A stretch of DNA of 64,000 nt, taken from NCBI RefSeq assembly GCF_036669915.1, contig NC_089319.1:21057885-21121884 (forward strand), given 5' to 3'. Every line of letters begins with the position of its first letter. Position 1 is the first letter of the stretch. Below the pieces are notes generated by a model. That model had not been told where the DNA came from, searched no databases, and saw only the letters and a list, made by a program, of their open reading frames with translations. A program made the position numbers and the translations under genes. The DNA comes from Pocillopora verrucosa. Lineage: Eukaryota; Cnidaria; Anthozoa; Scleractinia; Pocilloporidae. This document shows, piece by piece, positions 20,021 to 32,141 of the stretch.

Positions 20021-20249
20021 AAAACCAAAGAGTAAAAGGAAAATGTCTTATTCCTCAAATTTTGCAGCTTAAAAAAAATTACTGAAAGTTACAGCCTTGA
20101 TTCTGAAAAGAGAAATTTTTTTCTTCGAGCACACACAAATCAACTGAAATAACGCAAATAAAGCGTCTCTGAAAACATTGAAAAGATAAATGGTGCAAAG
20201 TTCTTGTGAAAGACACCAGAGAACAATGTCAGTATCTGACCGTTTGCGC

Positions 20250-20326
20250 ACCTACCCCTCCCCTAACCCAACAGCAGTCAACTGATAGCAAGTAAGGATT
20301 AGTATCGGGTTAAGGGAGGGGTAGGT
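20250..20326. repeat. Foldback element (ACCTACCCCTCCCC arms)
   Basis: Complete copy: left arm from 20250, right arm ending GGGAGGGGTAGGT at 20326. Lies about 0.85 kb before a group 1 gene, as do the copies at 33521 and (farther, with the MITE and SINE) 44282. Confidence 0.65.
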
Positions 20327-21173
20327 ACGCAGTTGCTCGGACTCTAGCTATGACCTTGAACAAATATGTATCTTGTTATCAACGAACATAAGGTGACGAA
20401 TCCCAGTTTCAATTCATCCTTGAAAACTTCCTAAAAAAGATTAAATGTAGTCGCAATCAAATAAAATAACCAATTTTTTTTATCTTTGGTTGAAATTTAT
20501 GTGAGGAAATGATCCTCATCGGTAAGATGCAATTAAAGAAATTGCTGAAAAGAATCCTAAAAAAGTTCGGGTTAGTTGTTATCTTGATCTGACACCAAAT
20601 CCTCGCGATCGTCAATAATTTACAAGTAAATGTATAGCAGCTAAAGGGAGAATTAGTTAATCAGATCTTGAGAGTTATGTCCCCTGTATAGTTTCGAAAC
20701 GTGCCGCTACAAAGTCTCGAAACATCGACATCAACTTCCTTTCTTCTCAATTATAAAATTCACGACAACTAATAATCATTTCATAAAAGCAACGAGACTT
20801 TCCCTAAATTAGTCTAACTAGTTGTTCGACGCCTTTGAAAAATAACTTTAACAGTTGTTTGTCAAGATAACCTGGGAGAGAATTCCTTAAGCTTACGTGC
20901 TGCTGCCCAAGCAGCCGGACCGTTCACACGGTTTGGTCTTGAGTCAAGAATGTAAGAGGAGATAAGGCGAGGAAAGTGTCATTTAAAAGGTAAAAAACAC
21001 GAATGTATGTTTAACACTGAGTCACTGGCCTTTCCTTGAGCCACTTAACTGACAGAAAACAACAACAATAAAATATCGTCTGAGCAAGTTAACATCAAAT
21101 ACAAAAGCGGAGAGCAATAAAATCCTTCGCTTCAGACACCAAACTAAGACATTTGACGTTTAGACAAGGCACC
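20327..21173 (+). promoter_or_regulatory. 5' flank of group 1 copy B
   Basis: Nearly identical to 33598-34444 before copy C. Compared with copies A and E it lacks the GGCCAC foldback element, the SINE and the palindrome. The last ~330 bases are the shared group 1 upstream block. Confidence 0.4.
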
Positions 21174-22802
21174 ATGAGAAGCAATACGCTGATAGAGGTG
21201 TTTGGCCATATCGTATTCAGTTTTACACGAGGCGTGACAGAGCATTACAACCCGGAAGAACCTGGATTAATGGCTTTTGGCTACGATCCTCTACAGAAGA
21301 CTGGCTTAGAATGGAACTATCAACCTGTTGAGGAGGTTACTTATCAGGAATACAGCGAGAGAGAAGCAACTAGCTTGGACTATTTAATGGCTTGCAGTCC
21401 TAAGGTAAGAGTCATAAACGCATGCTCATCAGACGACGATGAGGAAACACACGAAAACAACTCACAAGATGACGAAGATAGAGCAATGGCGTGGAAGCGA
21501 TTAAGACCATCTGCTCTCCACACTGCTTGGAAATCAATGTACTTTGGAGCCTCGATCTCACTTCTAACTGCTACCGTCATAGGTTCACTGTACATATTGA
21601 TTTCATTTCTACTGTACAAAACTGTAAACAACTGCGAATTTTACCCAAAGAAATCCATTCCTGTGAAAGTTCAATGGTTAAGATCAATATCAGATGTAAC
21701 ATGTTGTAGCATCATGTATAATAATTTATTTTTGGTAGTCCTATTTCTCTTTCGACCTTATCAGATCAATGGAATAAGAAAAAAACTTATTTCAGCGAGC
21801 TGCTGTGGATTTCTATTGGATGCACTTTACCGCGTGTTTCTTCAAGCCCTCGGAATGTCCCATTCTAAACTTTCTACGATACAAAAGCTTCCACCGTACT
21901 TTCTTGGTGTTGTAATTATATCTTGGCAAATACATCTCGTAACGAATCATTTTTTTCTCGTTTCACGACAATCAACAAGGCAGAGGATTACGATTTTCTT
22001 TCAAGTGGCAATTGTTCCTGTATCTATTATCATTCTTGCAATTCCGGTGGCCGAGATCATCTACCCAACTTTTAATAAACAAACCAAGAATGGAAAACTA
22101 TTAATCGCTCTCTTTGCGCCTCTAATTGGAGTCGTTCTAAAGGTTACCTCTCGAATTTGTGTTCAGCGGCTTCACCGGGATATCATTCATCCGGGATATT
22201 TATATGTCTTACTGGCGCCGTTGTTCGGCTCTTCGGCGATCATGTTTCGCGTTTTACAAGCAGATCTCGGCAGTTTACAATCCATCGCGATTCTAGGGAT
22301 AACTCACGGGACTGTGGAAGTAATCGAAAGAAGCGCAATGGTCTTTATTGATCATATTTGCCACTCGATTTGGAAAAGAACAGCCGCTCCTTGGGGAAGT
22401 TTTCGCACTCCTCGCCGTGAGAGGCTAATGGCTGATATTGCTATTATGAGCATGCTGTTTGAATCAACTGCTATAGTTTCCGTTAACGGCTGCTTGTAAT
22501 TGTATAAGTTCAATTTCCTTCAAAACACCTCCTTATTAGAGGTGTTGGAGCCTTTTGCTCTAACAACTTGTCTTCAGTTGGTGATTGAGTGGTTTTTCAC
22601 CAGCGTATCCCTCGCGATCGAGACTCACTATCAGAACATGGCTGTTATGGCTGTTTGGCGAAGAAGATGGAAAAGACATACTTCAGTAGCACTTACAACT
22701 TTAGTGCTCATAGCATTATGGACTAGCACACTTCTGTTAATTATTGTGCGTGGTAGATTTCAAGAGTCTTCGAAGCAACCTTGTAAGATGCCGTTTACTT
22801 AG
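21174..22802 (+). pseudogene. Group 1 membrane protein, copy B, nonsense codon
   Basis: Reads as the other group 1 genes from the ATG at 21174 (MRSNTLIEVFGHI) up to VSVNGCL, then a TAA at 22497-22499 where copies C and E have TAT. The frame stays open in phase after the stop to 22802 and ends CKMPFT. Translation would give 441 residues, losing the last two membrane segments and the conserved C-terminal Cys. One base separates it from an open gene, so it may be a recent pseudogene, a segregating allele, or a sequencing error. Confidence 0.75.
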
Positions 22803-24044
22803 AACTGAAGAATGAAGCATAGAAAACACCAAGTCTTCTGTAGGTTTACAGTCGTTTCGATATAACTTTAGTAAGAGCAGTCACGTACCCTACGCAGCCC
22901 ATGTATCGAATCGACTCGTATCGAATCAACTTCGAAGATAAATCTTGCCTATAGGTATCTAATATTGAGGTCAAGTTAAGATAGAACTCTACACTTGACA
23001 GGATTGTGCGTTTAGTTATAACAGTGCTTTTATCAAGACATGCATGTTGGAAAAACCCGTATAGGTAATGACATAATTATAAAGTACTCAATGTAATACA
23101 GAATACAAAATGAAATGGAGATATTTTGACATTATAATATCATTAACAATAGGTCTCGCTTTCCTTGATAACCTCGGAGATGAACCTTTCCCTCCCAGAA
23201 AAGCGTTCAATGAAAACAAAATTTGTCGGTTATGGGAAAATTAATAAATAATTTTTGTGAATAAATGGAAAATTGAGTGCTATTAACCTACCATCGGCGA
23301 CAAAAGTTGTTGACAAATTGACCTTTTCAACCTCCTATTACTTCAGTTTTATCTATTTTGCCCTTGTTACTTGATTCCATGAACCTTTGGGGGGAGGGGT
23401 ATGGGGGGTCTTATCATTGATTTAGAGAGTGGTTGAGAAATGACAAATAGGAAAGGTTTGCAGGGAAAGCAGGATAAAGGACGGACGGAATCCGACCTGC
23501 ACAAGGAAAACCCGCAAATGACTTATTACTTTCCTGTTAACGAGAAAACAAAAGAAAATAGATTGAGAAAATCATTGGAATTAGAAAAAAAATGTGAATT
23601 GTTCAATTTCCACTTTTGTGGAATGCATGAAACACAGCCTAACCAAGAATTTCACGTAATTCTATTTTCATACGACACTTGTCATTCACGTCAGCTTATT
23701 TTTGCAATTTTTTTTATCAAGCGAAATTTGCGAAATTAATTAATGTGTAGTATTCGTTTCATAGAGCATAATTATTGTAGGATACATTAAATCATTGTAT
23801 CCTTTACGATAATCACAGAGTTTTATTTTACGTAAAAGATTCGGCAAGTGACGTAAGTAACGAAAACGAACTTTCTCTATAACAGCTGCGTGACAAAAAT
23901 TATGGTATGGTTGGAGACTGACAATCCGTACCCCCACCCTGTTAAATTTTACACCTCTTACTGGTTGAACGTTACTGGGCACTAACATCGATCAGTAAAC
24001 TTGTAAAATTTTCAGTTCGCTCTACACGCGATTTACGCGTCGAA
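22803..24044 (+). other. 3' flank of copy B
   Basis: Matches 3445-4681 and 47720-48962. Contains AATAAA at 23243 and 23260 and a G-rich tract near 23389. The open frame at 23440-23739 is interrupted in both sister copies and is not taken as a gene. Confidence 0.5.
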
Positions 24045-24399
24045 ATGAAGCGAGGAAATAAAGTCTTAACTCGATTTGCAATTCTAGTTCTTTTCGCTTA
24101 CTTCATGTACCCACGTCTACTTTATAAGTCAATAACATCGTTTACAACGGAAGAAATCAATTCAAATCACCGTGGTTCCGCTCGGTCGAATTTGATGCAA
24201 CCGAAGCAGAGGTGTTGTAATTCATTTTCTTTTGGCCATTTATACGTTTGGAGCATTGGCCTCAATATGCGACGATAACTTCGTTCCCTCGCTGGAACAG
24301 ATCACGAACAAGCTTCACATGGGCTCTGCTGGTGCGACTTTTATGGCGGCTGGAAGCTCTGCCCCTCAGTTGTTTGCCTTGTTAATTATTCGTGTTTGA
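24045..24399 (+). pseudogene. SLC24: SLC24 (NCKX) exchanger 5' fragment, copy 2, deleted
   Basis: Starts MKRGNKVLTRFAILVLFAYF, a signal-anchor-like N-terminus, and keeps ASICDDNF-type and GATFMAAGSSAPQLF pieces. An internal deletion of about 120 bases removes the ETTSASSQNC segment and shifts the frame; GATGTT of SDVAG is also missing. The acidic residue expected in the GSSAP(E)LF signature of active exchangers is Gln here. Confidence 0.7.
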
Positions 24400-25450
24400 T
24401 TTGGTTTGCTTGATCAGGCAAAGTGAATGATATTCCTCACGCTCGGTACATTTTCCTTGACCAAGCGAAATAAATTAACGTTTTAGGGAAAGGAAAATGG
24501 TGACGGACTCCTATGATTTTTTGATGAATTCTACAAATATAATTCTGATCCTGACGATCTCGGTCACTTTACCAAAATAGAACATCTAAAGCGGGTATAT
24601 AAAAGACATTCACATAGTTGTAAAGGAAACTCAAGACAAACCCAAGAATAGCGTGACATTTAAAGCAATAGACAATTATTCAAACGACATGCAACGGGGG
24701 AATCCCCTCTTAGTACAACAGATGGCGATGTGGTTTCCTGGAAGTAACATTTTAATCACTGCAGAGAGTTTAAAGGTTGACACCCAAGGAGAAATTTAGA
24801 ATCTCGAATAACCGTAATGACGCCATTTTCGTCTTGACATTTTGCTAAATAAGCACAACTTTGCACATCCTGCAGCAGGGAGTGTAATACTCGCCAGAAT
24901 CTCATTGTAATTTTTTTTTATTGTTTGATTTACAATTGACTTCCTTTCGTTGAAATGCATTTTGAACTAAAAGCTACAGTTCGTGTCACTATAATTAACA
25001 GACCTGTTTGACTTGTATTAATCTTGGTCTAAGCAACTCTACTCGTAGTCAAAAGACCGATCCGCACTAATTTTGAGGAATGAAGCGAGATACAACGGCG
25101 GAGGCTTTTGCCAATATCTTCATGTCAAAAATAGAAAAAATGGTATTATCGCCGAGAGCAAAACTAAACCGCTACTTTGGAAGAGCATATTAACGACGCA
25201 TATTAACCGATCACATAAGGAGAGAGAATATTATTCTCAAAGGAAAAGGATGAAGACAATAACAAAATAACTCATAGAACGAGAATCAAATCAATATCTG
25301 AGTTAAGACCTGTATGCTCTAAAATTGCAGCATAGCTCTAACATTATCAACTTCCAGCAGAAAAATAAACTGGCTTCAAAGTTGGTAATACATTAAGAAT
25401 ATAGGACGAGCTAGCTTTAGAAACTCTTTACCGTGACTAATTAAGAACTA
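24400..25450 (+). other. Spacer between SLC24 fragment and S2 gene
   Basis: Same order of blocks as 5108-6060; first part again the TTTGGTTTGCTTGATCAGGC repeat. No gene seen. Confidence 0.45.
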
Positions 25451-25663
25451 CTTCGAACACTCTTGTTCCAAGTTGTGCGCACAATATCATTGGTTTCGTT
25501 TTCTTACTGACGTTAATACAACAAATCGACGGTTTTTATTGGCTGTCGGTCTTGTTGACTTCACTAGAGCAACACAGGTTCTTTTCAGTCTGGTACTGGA
25601 TAAATTGTAGTGAAAGTCTTGAGTTTAAATCGACTTGCATCGGTATCCGACGAACTTGATAAA
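25451..25663 (+). promoter_or_regulatory. 5' flank and leader of S2 copy 1
   Basis: Matches 6140-6480 and 49960-50347, but the 34-bp palindromic repeat is reduced to one incomplete unit at 25466-25485. The leader carries TCCGACGAACTTGATAAAATG, conserved before all three S2 start codons. Confidence 0.45.
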
Positions 25664-25900
25664 ATGTCCCCAAAGGAGCTTCTTATTAGTTTAGTATGCG
25701 GTGCCATAAGCGGAGTTATCGTGGCATGGCTTTTCCTTAAATTTTTGGAGAGTGAAGGATCTCAGCTAAGAGGAGGACATAAGGAGATGAAAGAAGTGAA
25801 AGACGAACGGGACGATCGTAATAATCCCGCGGCTAAGTTGCCTGAAGAAAATGATGATAGGCCCGAGAAGAGAGCTCAAGAACATGAAGAAAGGCTCTGA
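25664..25900 (+). CDS. S2 small single-pass membrane protein, copy 1
   Basis: 78 residues from the ATG at 25664; an upstream in-frame GTG is not a eukaryotic start. MSPKELLISLVC leads into a helix with GAISGVIVAW, then a mixed-charge tail with NNPAAKLPEENDDR and EHEERL. The tail aligns with the S1 tail (NNPPEKQPVENDER, EHEERF), so S1 and S2 are homologous. Donor GTAAGT at 25905 lies 4 bases after the TGA, and the acceptor near 26194 opens a 3' UTR exon. Function unknown. Confidence 0.65.
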   Translation: MSPKELLISLVCGAISGVIVAWLFLKFLESEGSQLRGGHKEMKEVKDERDDRNNPAAKLPEENDDRPEKRAQEHEERL

Positions 25901-26194
25901 TAAGGTAAGTTTTTATTGCATTATTTTATTTCAAATGTCAAACCTATAGATGGAAACGTGAACATTTCGCGCTTTTTAGTTTAATAACATTCAAGTGTTT
26001 TGTTTCTGCTTTAGGCGCCATTAAATTTGCATATCATGTCTGGCTTAAAACACCTGACCAGGCGTATTTTTTTCGTTGTTGACGGCATTTAATAAAATTG
26101 TCAACATATCCATGACGTTACAAGAAGGGTCAGGCCGTTTCCGGTCGTTTGGATTCCCGTGCTTATTCCTTTATTTATTTATTTCAGTCAACAG

Positions 26195-26600
26195 ATACAA
26201 AGAACTATCGAGAAAGAATGTATGCTGTAGCTGGCATTTGCTGTGGGAACCTAAGACATTTAGAACTGAGAACTGTATATGTGTGATACAAATTATTTGT
26301 AATATGTTAAACTTTTTTTCTGTAGGTTTTGGAATTTTTAATTGACCGTTTAGTAAATGGTACACTAAATCATGTCAAAAGTGTTAACAATCGAAAGCCA
26401 AACAACTTGATCGATGCTATTTTCATGCTATTGATATTTTATTGTTTAGTGGAAAACTTACTTTGATGCCACCTTTCTTGGAGATTTTTATACCTTCAGT
26501 TTTAGTTCAAGTTGAGTGATCGTAAACATTGAATTACTTTTCATTGTTCGCGCGTGATTTGTTTCGTAGACTAAGCTAAGTGAATAAAGTTGTTTGTGCT
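26195..26600 (+). other. 3' UTR exon of S2 copy 1
   Basis: Begins after ATTTCAGTCAACAG (an alternative acceptor is 7 bases earlier). The first bases, ATACAAAGAAC, resemble the start of the S1 3' exon (ATACCGGGAGC). A poly(A) signal AATAAA is at 26584. The frame is not conserved in the 50348 unit. Confidence 0.5.
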
Positions 26601-27700
26601 TGATTTGGTTTGCTTGATCGGGGAAAGTGAATAATATTCCTCGTGCTTGGTACGTGTCCTTGGCCAGGCGAAATAAAACGACGTTTTAGGGAAAGAAAAA
26701 AGTGACGAACTCCTACGATTTTTTTAATGAGTTGTACTCGTACAATTCTGATCCCGACGATCTCGGTCACTTTACCAAAATAGAACATCTAAAGCGAGCC
26801 CGTCAAAGACATTCAGACAGTTGCAAAGGAAACTGAAAACACAGCCAAGAATAGCGTGACATTTAAACCAAGAGACAATCATTCTAACGACATCCAACAG
26901 AGGAATCCCCTCTTGGCACAACAAATGGCGATGTGGTTCATGACCTCGCTGCGAAAAGAATAATTTTTCTTCCCATATACTTTTTGCTCACCGGTCCGAG
27001 AACAAGAAAGCAACGAGAACATCTATAGTCTGCTACGCATTTCCTTGTAAATTAGTTACGAGAATTTGGTGTTAGATCAAGGTTACAACTTCTAACTGAC
27101 GAGTTTAAGTATTCCCATCACCTATCTGCTGGATAATGTGTGGATATTAAAGGGAGAAGTAACATTTTAATCATTTCATAAAGTTTAAAGGTTAACAGCC
27201 GAGAGGAAATTTAGAATCTCGAATAACCGCAATGACGCCATTTTCGTCTTAACAATTCACCATGGAGTAGGTACAACTTTGCATATTCCATAATAAACGG
27301 ACTTGTTTGACTTGTATTAATCGTATTAGTCTAAGCAACTCTACTCGTTGCCTAAAGACCGTTCCGCAGCAATTTTGAGGAATGAAAAGTAGCGGTCGTT
27401 GTTTTCAGTGAGATATTTATCAGAAGAAGAACACTACTTTCATGACAAAAGCAGAAAAAGGGTATGGAGCAGAACTAAATCTTATTAACCATCAATTTCC
27501 GTTCGAGTTTTATCGCTTTCTGCGGTCGAATCCTTCATTAACCTTTGTTGTTTATCAAGAGGTTTTTTTTCTCCCTGTACAATCAATCGTCCTTAACCTT
27601 TCTCGACTTCTGAGGCTACATATACATTCATAATCACCGCGGCTGTGGATTATTTAATGATAAAAAGTATTTCTTTTCTTTTCTTTTCTTTTCTTTCCTG
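26601..27700. other. Spacer, repeated blocks
   Basis: 26601-26830 is another copy of the TTTGGTTTGCTTGATC block. 27390-27640 matches 7975-8220. A short (TTTTC)n run sits at 27671-27697. No gene seen. Confidence 0.45.
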
Positions 27701-27704
27701 TTTT

Positions 27705-28207
27705 GTCAGGTGGCATTATTCCGAAATCGTAATACGGCACCGTATTAAGCGATCACCCAATATTTAGCGGTCGGTTTTCAAAGTCCCGAAATTTCTACCC
27801 CTTAGTTACTATCATTTTCTATTAAGCGGTCTTTACTGAGTCACCTTTAAGTGAGTACCAATGGCCTGTTTGTATCGTGTCCCACTAGTAGTGAACGGAA
27901 CTCAGGGGTGAAGGTTGTCTCGGGCACCCGAGACCATGAAAACGGCGCCTGAAAGCGGGAGAACTCCAATAAAGCTAAGTATAATCTTTCAAGTAAAATT
28001 CAATTCATATTCATATCTTGAAATCAATGTTCGTAGTATTTCTGTGCGAGTCTTTGAACATCTAGTTGACAGTTGTGATATAAAATGACGTTTTTCAACG
28101 TTTCTTCATATTAGCCCAAATCTGTGGATTCTGTTTTAAGCAGTCAACCTATTGGCGTTCATTCCGCCAATTCCCGTGGGTGACCGCTAAATAAAGGTTT
28201 GACTGAA
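27705..28207. mobile_element. Remnant of a DNA transposon with GACCGCT(T/A)AATAAAGGTTTGAC ends
   Basis: Left part has CGTATTAAGCGATCACCC and TAAGCGGTC; right part ends GGGTGACCGCTAAATAAAGG and TTTGACTG. These are inverted with respect to each other, as in transposon termini. The right-end piece recurs at 51835-51897 and a weaker one at 30726. No transposase frame. Confidence 0.4.
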
Positions 28208-28820
28208 ATCCGTCAATCACCATTTCTGTGAGGCGTGTTTTGTATTATGCTTTATCTTTTACTGTACGAGTCATCAAGGGTTTACCGTGTTTTGCTTTTC
28301 TACGAAACTTGACCTAAAAAGCACCTACTCTGGCTTTGTCTCCGAGTCTCCACTCATGCATTTGGTCGTATTACTATCATATTTTAAGTTAAGCATATTT
28401 ATCACGCATGGTTCATTTGGCGTCTTACCGAACGAAACGTTCAAATAACTGGATATGCGTTAAGAAGGTTGATAAACAAAAAATTTGCATAAATGGATAT
28501 CGTTGACTCTTTTATGTTTAACATGTGCTCTAAACCTATATTCTGTGCAAAAATTGCTCAGAAATACCAAACTTTTTAAGGCCTTTACAAGAATCGCAAA
28601 AAGTTGCTTTAAACGCCAAAAGCTACTCAAAATTTGCCGAGTGCAATCGAGACAGGCCTTTACGTAGCATGCCATTTTTTTATTTTTTCTCCGAAGGCAG
28701 GTGCCGTAACCGTCATCATACTACATAAATATTTAATTTTTTTTAAAAAATTTGCTAAGCTAGCTACGCCAGCCTGCCAAACAGCCGAAACTCACATCAA
28801 GAATGTCAACTCAAGCGCCG
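28208..28820. other. Spacer, no gene seen
   Basis: AT-rich, no supported gene. Ends at a large foldback element. Confidence 0.35.
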
Positions 28821-28821
28821 A

Positions 28822-29275
28822 CTATGCTATGCCATGCACGAATGGGCCTCAGCGTACCGGACTCCAAAATTCGTCAGAAAGAGGTCATCTCGGGTAGATT
28901 TCCGATTACGAAAATCCGAGCTCGCCCGATGTTGTCTTCGTGATGAAGGCCCATCAGAAATCTACCCGAGATGACCTCTGGTGTTTTAATATCCTCCTTT
29001 TGACAGATTTCGTGGAGTCTGTAATATAGGTTAGCAACAAAAAAAAAAAATGCAAAGATCTTAACGCTAATACAGAGACATGAGTAAAAACGAAGTACAT
29101 GTTCGTATCCACTCTATTATGCGGGTCAAAAATGCTAAATAGGGCCTTTATCACGAGCACAACATCGGCGGAGCTCGGATTTCGTAATCGGAAATCTACC
29201 CGAGATGACCTCCTTCGGACGGATTTTGGAGTCCGGTACGCTGAGGCCCATTCGTGCATGGCATAGCATGACGTC
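28822..29275. mobile_element. Large foldback element, ~135-base arms
   Basis: Arm 28822-28955 is a near-exact reverse complement of 29137-29272. Recognisable pieces are GGCATAGCAT, GGAGTCCGGTACGCTGAGG and GGTCATCTCGGGTAGATTTC. A third short copy of the last piece lies at 28961-28985. It ends about 120 bases before the S2 gene at 29393 and replaces the promoter seen before other S2 genes. Confidence 0.7.
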
Positions 29276-29392
29276 ATAAAATGTTCAAACGCTATGGAAA
29301 CGGTGGCGAATTTGGCAGTAGATTTCGAGTTAGCGGGTGTAGTGTTAAGCGAGACGTGGTAAATAGATTTGGTTTCCGACGAACTTGACGAA

Positions 29393-29632
29393 ATGTCCCC
29401 TAACAAAGTTCTTTGGAGTGTAGTATGCGGCACCATAAGTGGCATTATCACCGCATGGCTTGTCTTCAAATTTTTGGGAGGTAAGGGGTGTGGACCGAAA
29501 GGGGCGCGAGAGGAGATCGGAGAAGTGAAAGACGAACCCAATGATCTTAACAACCCTGCGGATAAGTTGCCGCAAGAAAATGATGAAAGACTTGACAAGA
29601 GGGCAGAAGAACACGAGGAGATGCGTTATTAA
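29393..29632 (+). CDS. S2 small single-pass membrane protein, copy 2 (diverged)
   Basis: 79 residues, MSPNKVLWSVVCGTISGIIT start, helix to about residue 28, then a Gly/Lys-rich link and a tail with NNPADKLPQENDER and EHEEM. It is the most diverged S2 copy. The leader TCCGACGAACTTGACGAAATG is kept. The donor after the stop (GTCGGTG, 29634) is weaker than in other copies, and a 3' exon starts at 29894 (TTAACAG then ATATAAAGAGC). Conservation of frame and tail despite divergence argues for a protein under constraint. Confidence 0.6.
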   Translation: MSPNKVLWSVVCGTISGIITAWLVFKFLGGKGCGPKGAREEIGEVKDEPNDLNNPADKLPQENDERLDKRAEEHEEMRY

Positions 29633-29893
29633 GGTCGGTGTTCAAACTATTATTTTAGTTGAAATGCTCCCATTATCCTCTGATAAACGCCATCAATCGT
29701 TATATAATTAGCATTTTCACAAAGTAAAACAGCAGACTGCTTTTCGTTACGTCACCGTAACGTGGCTTTAAGTCACGTGTTGTGATTTCGGGGTAGCGTT
29801 ACACGACAGCGTCCGAAGAATCGGTGGCCAGTTACACATAACTGAGGAAGATACTGAAACCCTAGTGATGCAATTTTTTCTTTAATTTAACAG

Positions 29894-30080
29894 ATATAAA
29901 GAGCTGCCAAAGAAGAACGTATACCGTAGCTAGCATTTACTGTGTGGGAACTTATTGAGCGAAGAATTTTTACTAAGAGCTGATATCTCTATGCATTACT
30001 GTGTGGGAACTTATTGAGCGAAGAATTGTTAGAGCTGATATCTCTATGCATAACAACTTCCTAGCCCCAAGTCATAAGTT
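29894..30080 (+). other. 3' UTR exon of S2 copy 2
   Basis: Starts ATATAAAGAGCTGCC after TTTAATTTAACAG. A ~50-base piece (ACTGTGTGGGAACTTATTG ...) is duplicated in tandem at 29938 and 29998. End not defined. Confidence 0.4.
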
Positions 30081-31931
30081 TTTGTTGAAGCTTTTGGAGC
30101 ACTCTGCTGATAGTTTTTTTATGATTTACTGTGAGGTATGACTTGTCCATAAAGTAACAAACTTCTTCGGTGACAGTTATTTATTTGTGAGTAGACAACC
30201 CTTTTTCATAGGCTATCAACACATGAAATATTTTGTGTAAAAGAAAAGTTACATTCAAGGTCCGCTTTTTCAATCTTTTTGTATCTTAAGTCTCGCTTAA
30301 AGTTCTGTTGTCAATCAGAGTAAACTTTAAAGAATATCGTATTATTCGCGCGTGATTTGTTTGCGGAATAGATAATCGCTCTGTCCTAGGAAAAAGACAA
30401 ATTTAACAGCTTCCGCACAATTATTTTGTGAATTATTCGCTTATAATTCTGATATTGAAGTTGTTGGCTGCATTACAAAGAATAAGACATCTAAATGGGA
30501 CATAATCGGGAAGTCAAGAAAAATTCGGGAACAAACTGTAAACAGAACCGGTCATTGGGTTATTTTTAAACCGAGAGATTATTATGCAATTACATCAGAG
30601 AGGGGAATCCCCGTTCCAGCGCTGGATCCAATTCAAACGGATCAATAATTCTCTACTTTGCATTGAGCTATTTTTGATGGTTCTTTTCATCTTCCTAGAG
30701 GGAGAATGTTATCCTCGATTAAACGTTCATCCCGCCATTTCCCATGGGTGACCACTCAATACAGGGATAAGTTCAACACATTTATCACGCTAGTTCCTCA
30801 CCGGATTAACATGATAACGTCGCATACGGTCTCTTGAACCCAATTCGGTCGTTTCGTTGCCACATTTGAAGACTGGCACATTTTTCTTACTAGATTTGCA
30901 ATGGTTATTGGCGCTGTTTGAGTCCCCATACGTCAAGTATCAAACGAGAGAAACCTTAAATAATTGTGTGAATCTTACTTCGTCATGATTAAGCTCCCCT
31001 TCCCTACACCTAGCCGGAAGCTTTATATCGTAGCAGCACAATATGCTATTCCTTGAAAGAGCAGCGCTTACCCGTAAGAAGCAGAAATCTTTTCACCAAT
31101 ATTATTGACTGCTTTCGATAATCTCTTCTGTTGCGTTTTTTTTTTTTTTTTCAAGAAATTTATTTGAGATCGTAATCTCTTAGTGAGATTGGTAGTCTCA
31201 AGAAAACAACGGGTTTCGCGACTGAAGAAATTACGCCGTCAGTTACTGGGCCAGGCGTAAAGTCTTACTGCATGTAAATAGAGACTAAATGGAATTACTA
31301 AATGAAATTACGCCGTTAGCTAGTGGTGTAAAATCCTACAGTAGATATAAATCCGACTGGAAACAAATTACTTATTACGACCTCAACACGGACAAAGTGT
31401 GTAATTCATTAAGAATTCCGGTTTTAATCGACGACTTCAACCCTGACAAAGAGTGTAATTCTTCGAACCGGTTTCGTGCATATGTATAAGCACCTAGTAA
31501 CGCGTGACTTATTTTACGTCACGTTCCACTAGGATTCTTAGATGGATGCTGTGTACCTGTTTCGATGCGGTCGGAGAATCTAGGATAGATCGAGCAATTC
31601 GAATCGAACCACGTCTGGTGTTTTGACCGTAATTTGGAAAGCTTTGTTTGCTAAGTGGATAAAGATAAAGCAGATGTAGTTTAGAAAATGGTTTGGATCT
31701 TTGAAATTCATAGAGATTTCGTCCATGAAAGTTATGCAAATTCACGCCTGAAATTGAAGCGAAACGTAACGTGAACTTATCGTTTACATAAGTTTGGCTA
31801 AATTTAAAAGTAAGCCAAACATAATTAAGTAATTCATCACGCGCCCCAAATAGGGGTCGTCCTACGCTTTGAACGCAAACGTCACAGTATAATCTTCAAA
31901 CATTCTCAAGGTCCATGTAATAACCCTAGAG
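30081..31931. other. Spacer before S1 copy 3
   Basis: Contains a transposon-end remnant near 30726-30780, a block related to 8345-8450 near 30970-31080, and a 66-codon frame at 31289-31489 without other support. The S1 leader begins near 31890 but is less conserved (GGTCCATGTAATAACCC). Confidence 0.4.
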
Positions 31932-32141
31932 ATGGAAGAATTTTTATGTAGTGCACTATTTGGTGCATTTCTTGGTGTAATTGTGACAATCCTGTTCTTG
32001 AAGCTGTGGAAGACTGAAGAAAGAGTAACAGAGAAAGGAAGAAGACGACCGAGTGGATGTAATAACCCGCCTGAGAAGCAGCCTGTAGAAAATGACGAGA
32101 GACCCGCCAAGATGCCTCAAGAACACGAAGAGAGGTTTTAA
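31932..32141 (+). CDS. S1 small single-pass membrane protein, copy 3
   Basis: 69 residues, MEEFLCSALFGAFLGVIVTI start; KTEERVTEKGRRRPSGCNN differs slightly from other copies; standard tail. Stop TAA, donor GTGAGT at 32149. The second exon (from 32731) has changed the CGAAAATAAAG poly(A) region to GAGAAAGAGC, so the usual poly(A) signal is lost. Confidence 0.62.
   Translation: MEEFLCSALFGAFLGVIVTILFLKLWKTEERVTEKGRRRPSGCNNPPEKQPVENDERPAKMPQEHEERF

Noticed and set aside
20250..20326. CCCTAACCC-like arms suggesting interstitial telomere sequence
   Set aside because: There is no (TTAGGG)n run; the arms form a discrete inverted-repeat element with a fixed length.
23440..23739. 99-codon frame after copy B
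   Set aside because: The same DNA after copies A and E is interrupted, so the frame is chance.
31289..31489. 66-codon ATG frame
   Set aside because: Unique, no homologue in the array, no splice or promoter evidence; contains small internal repeats.
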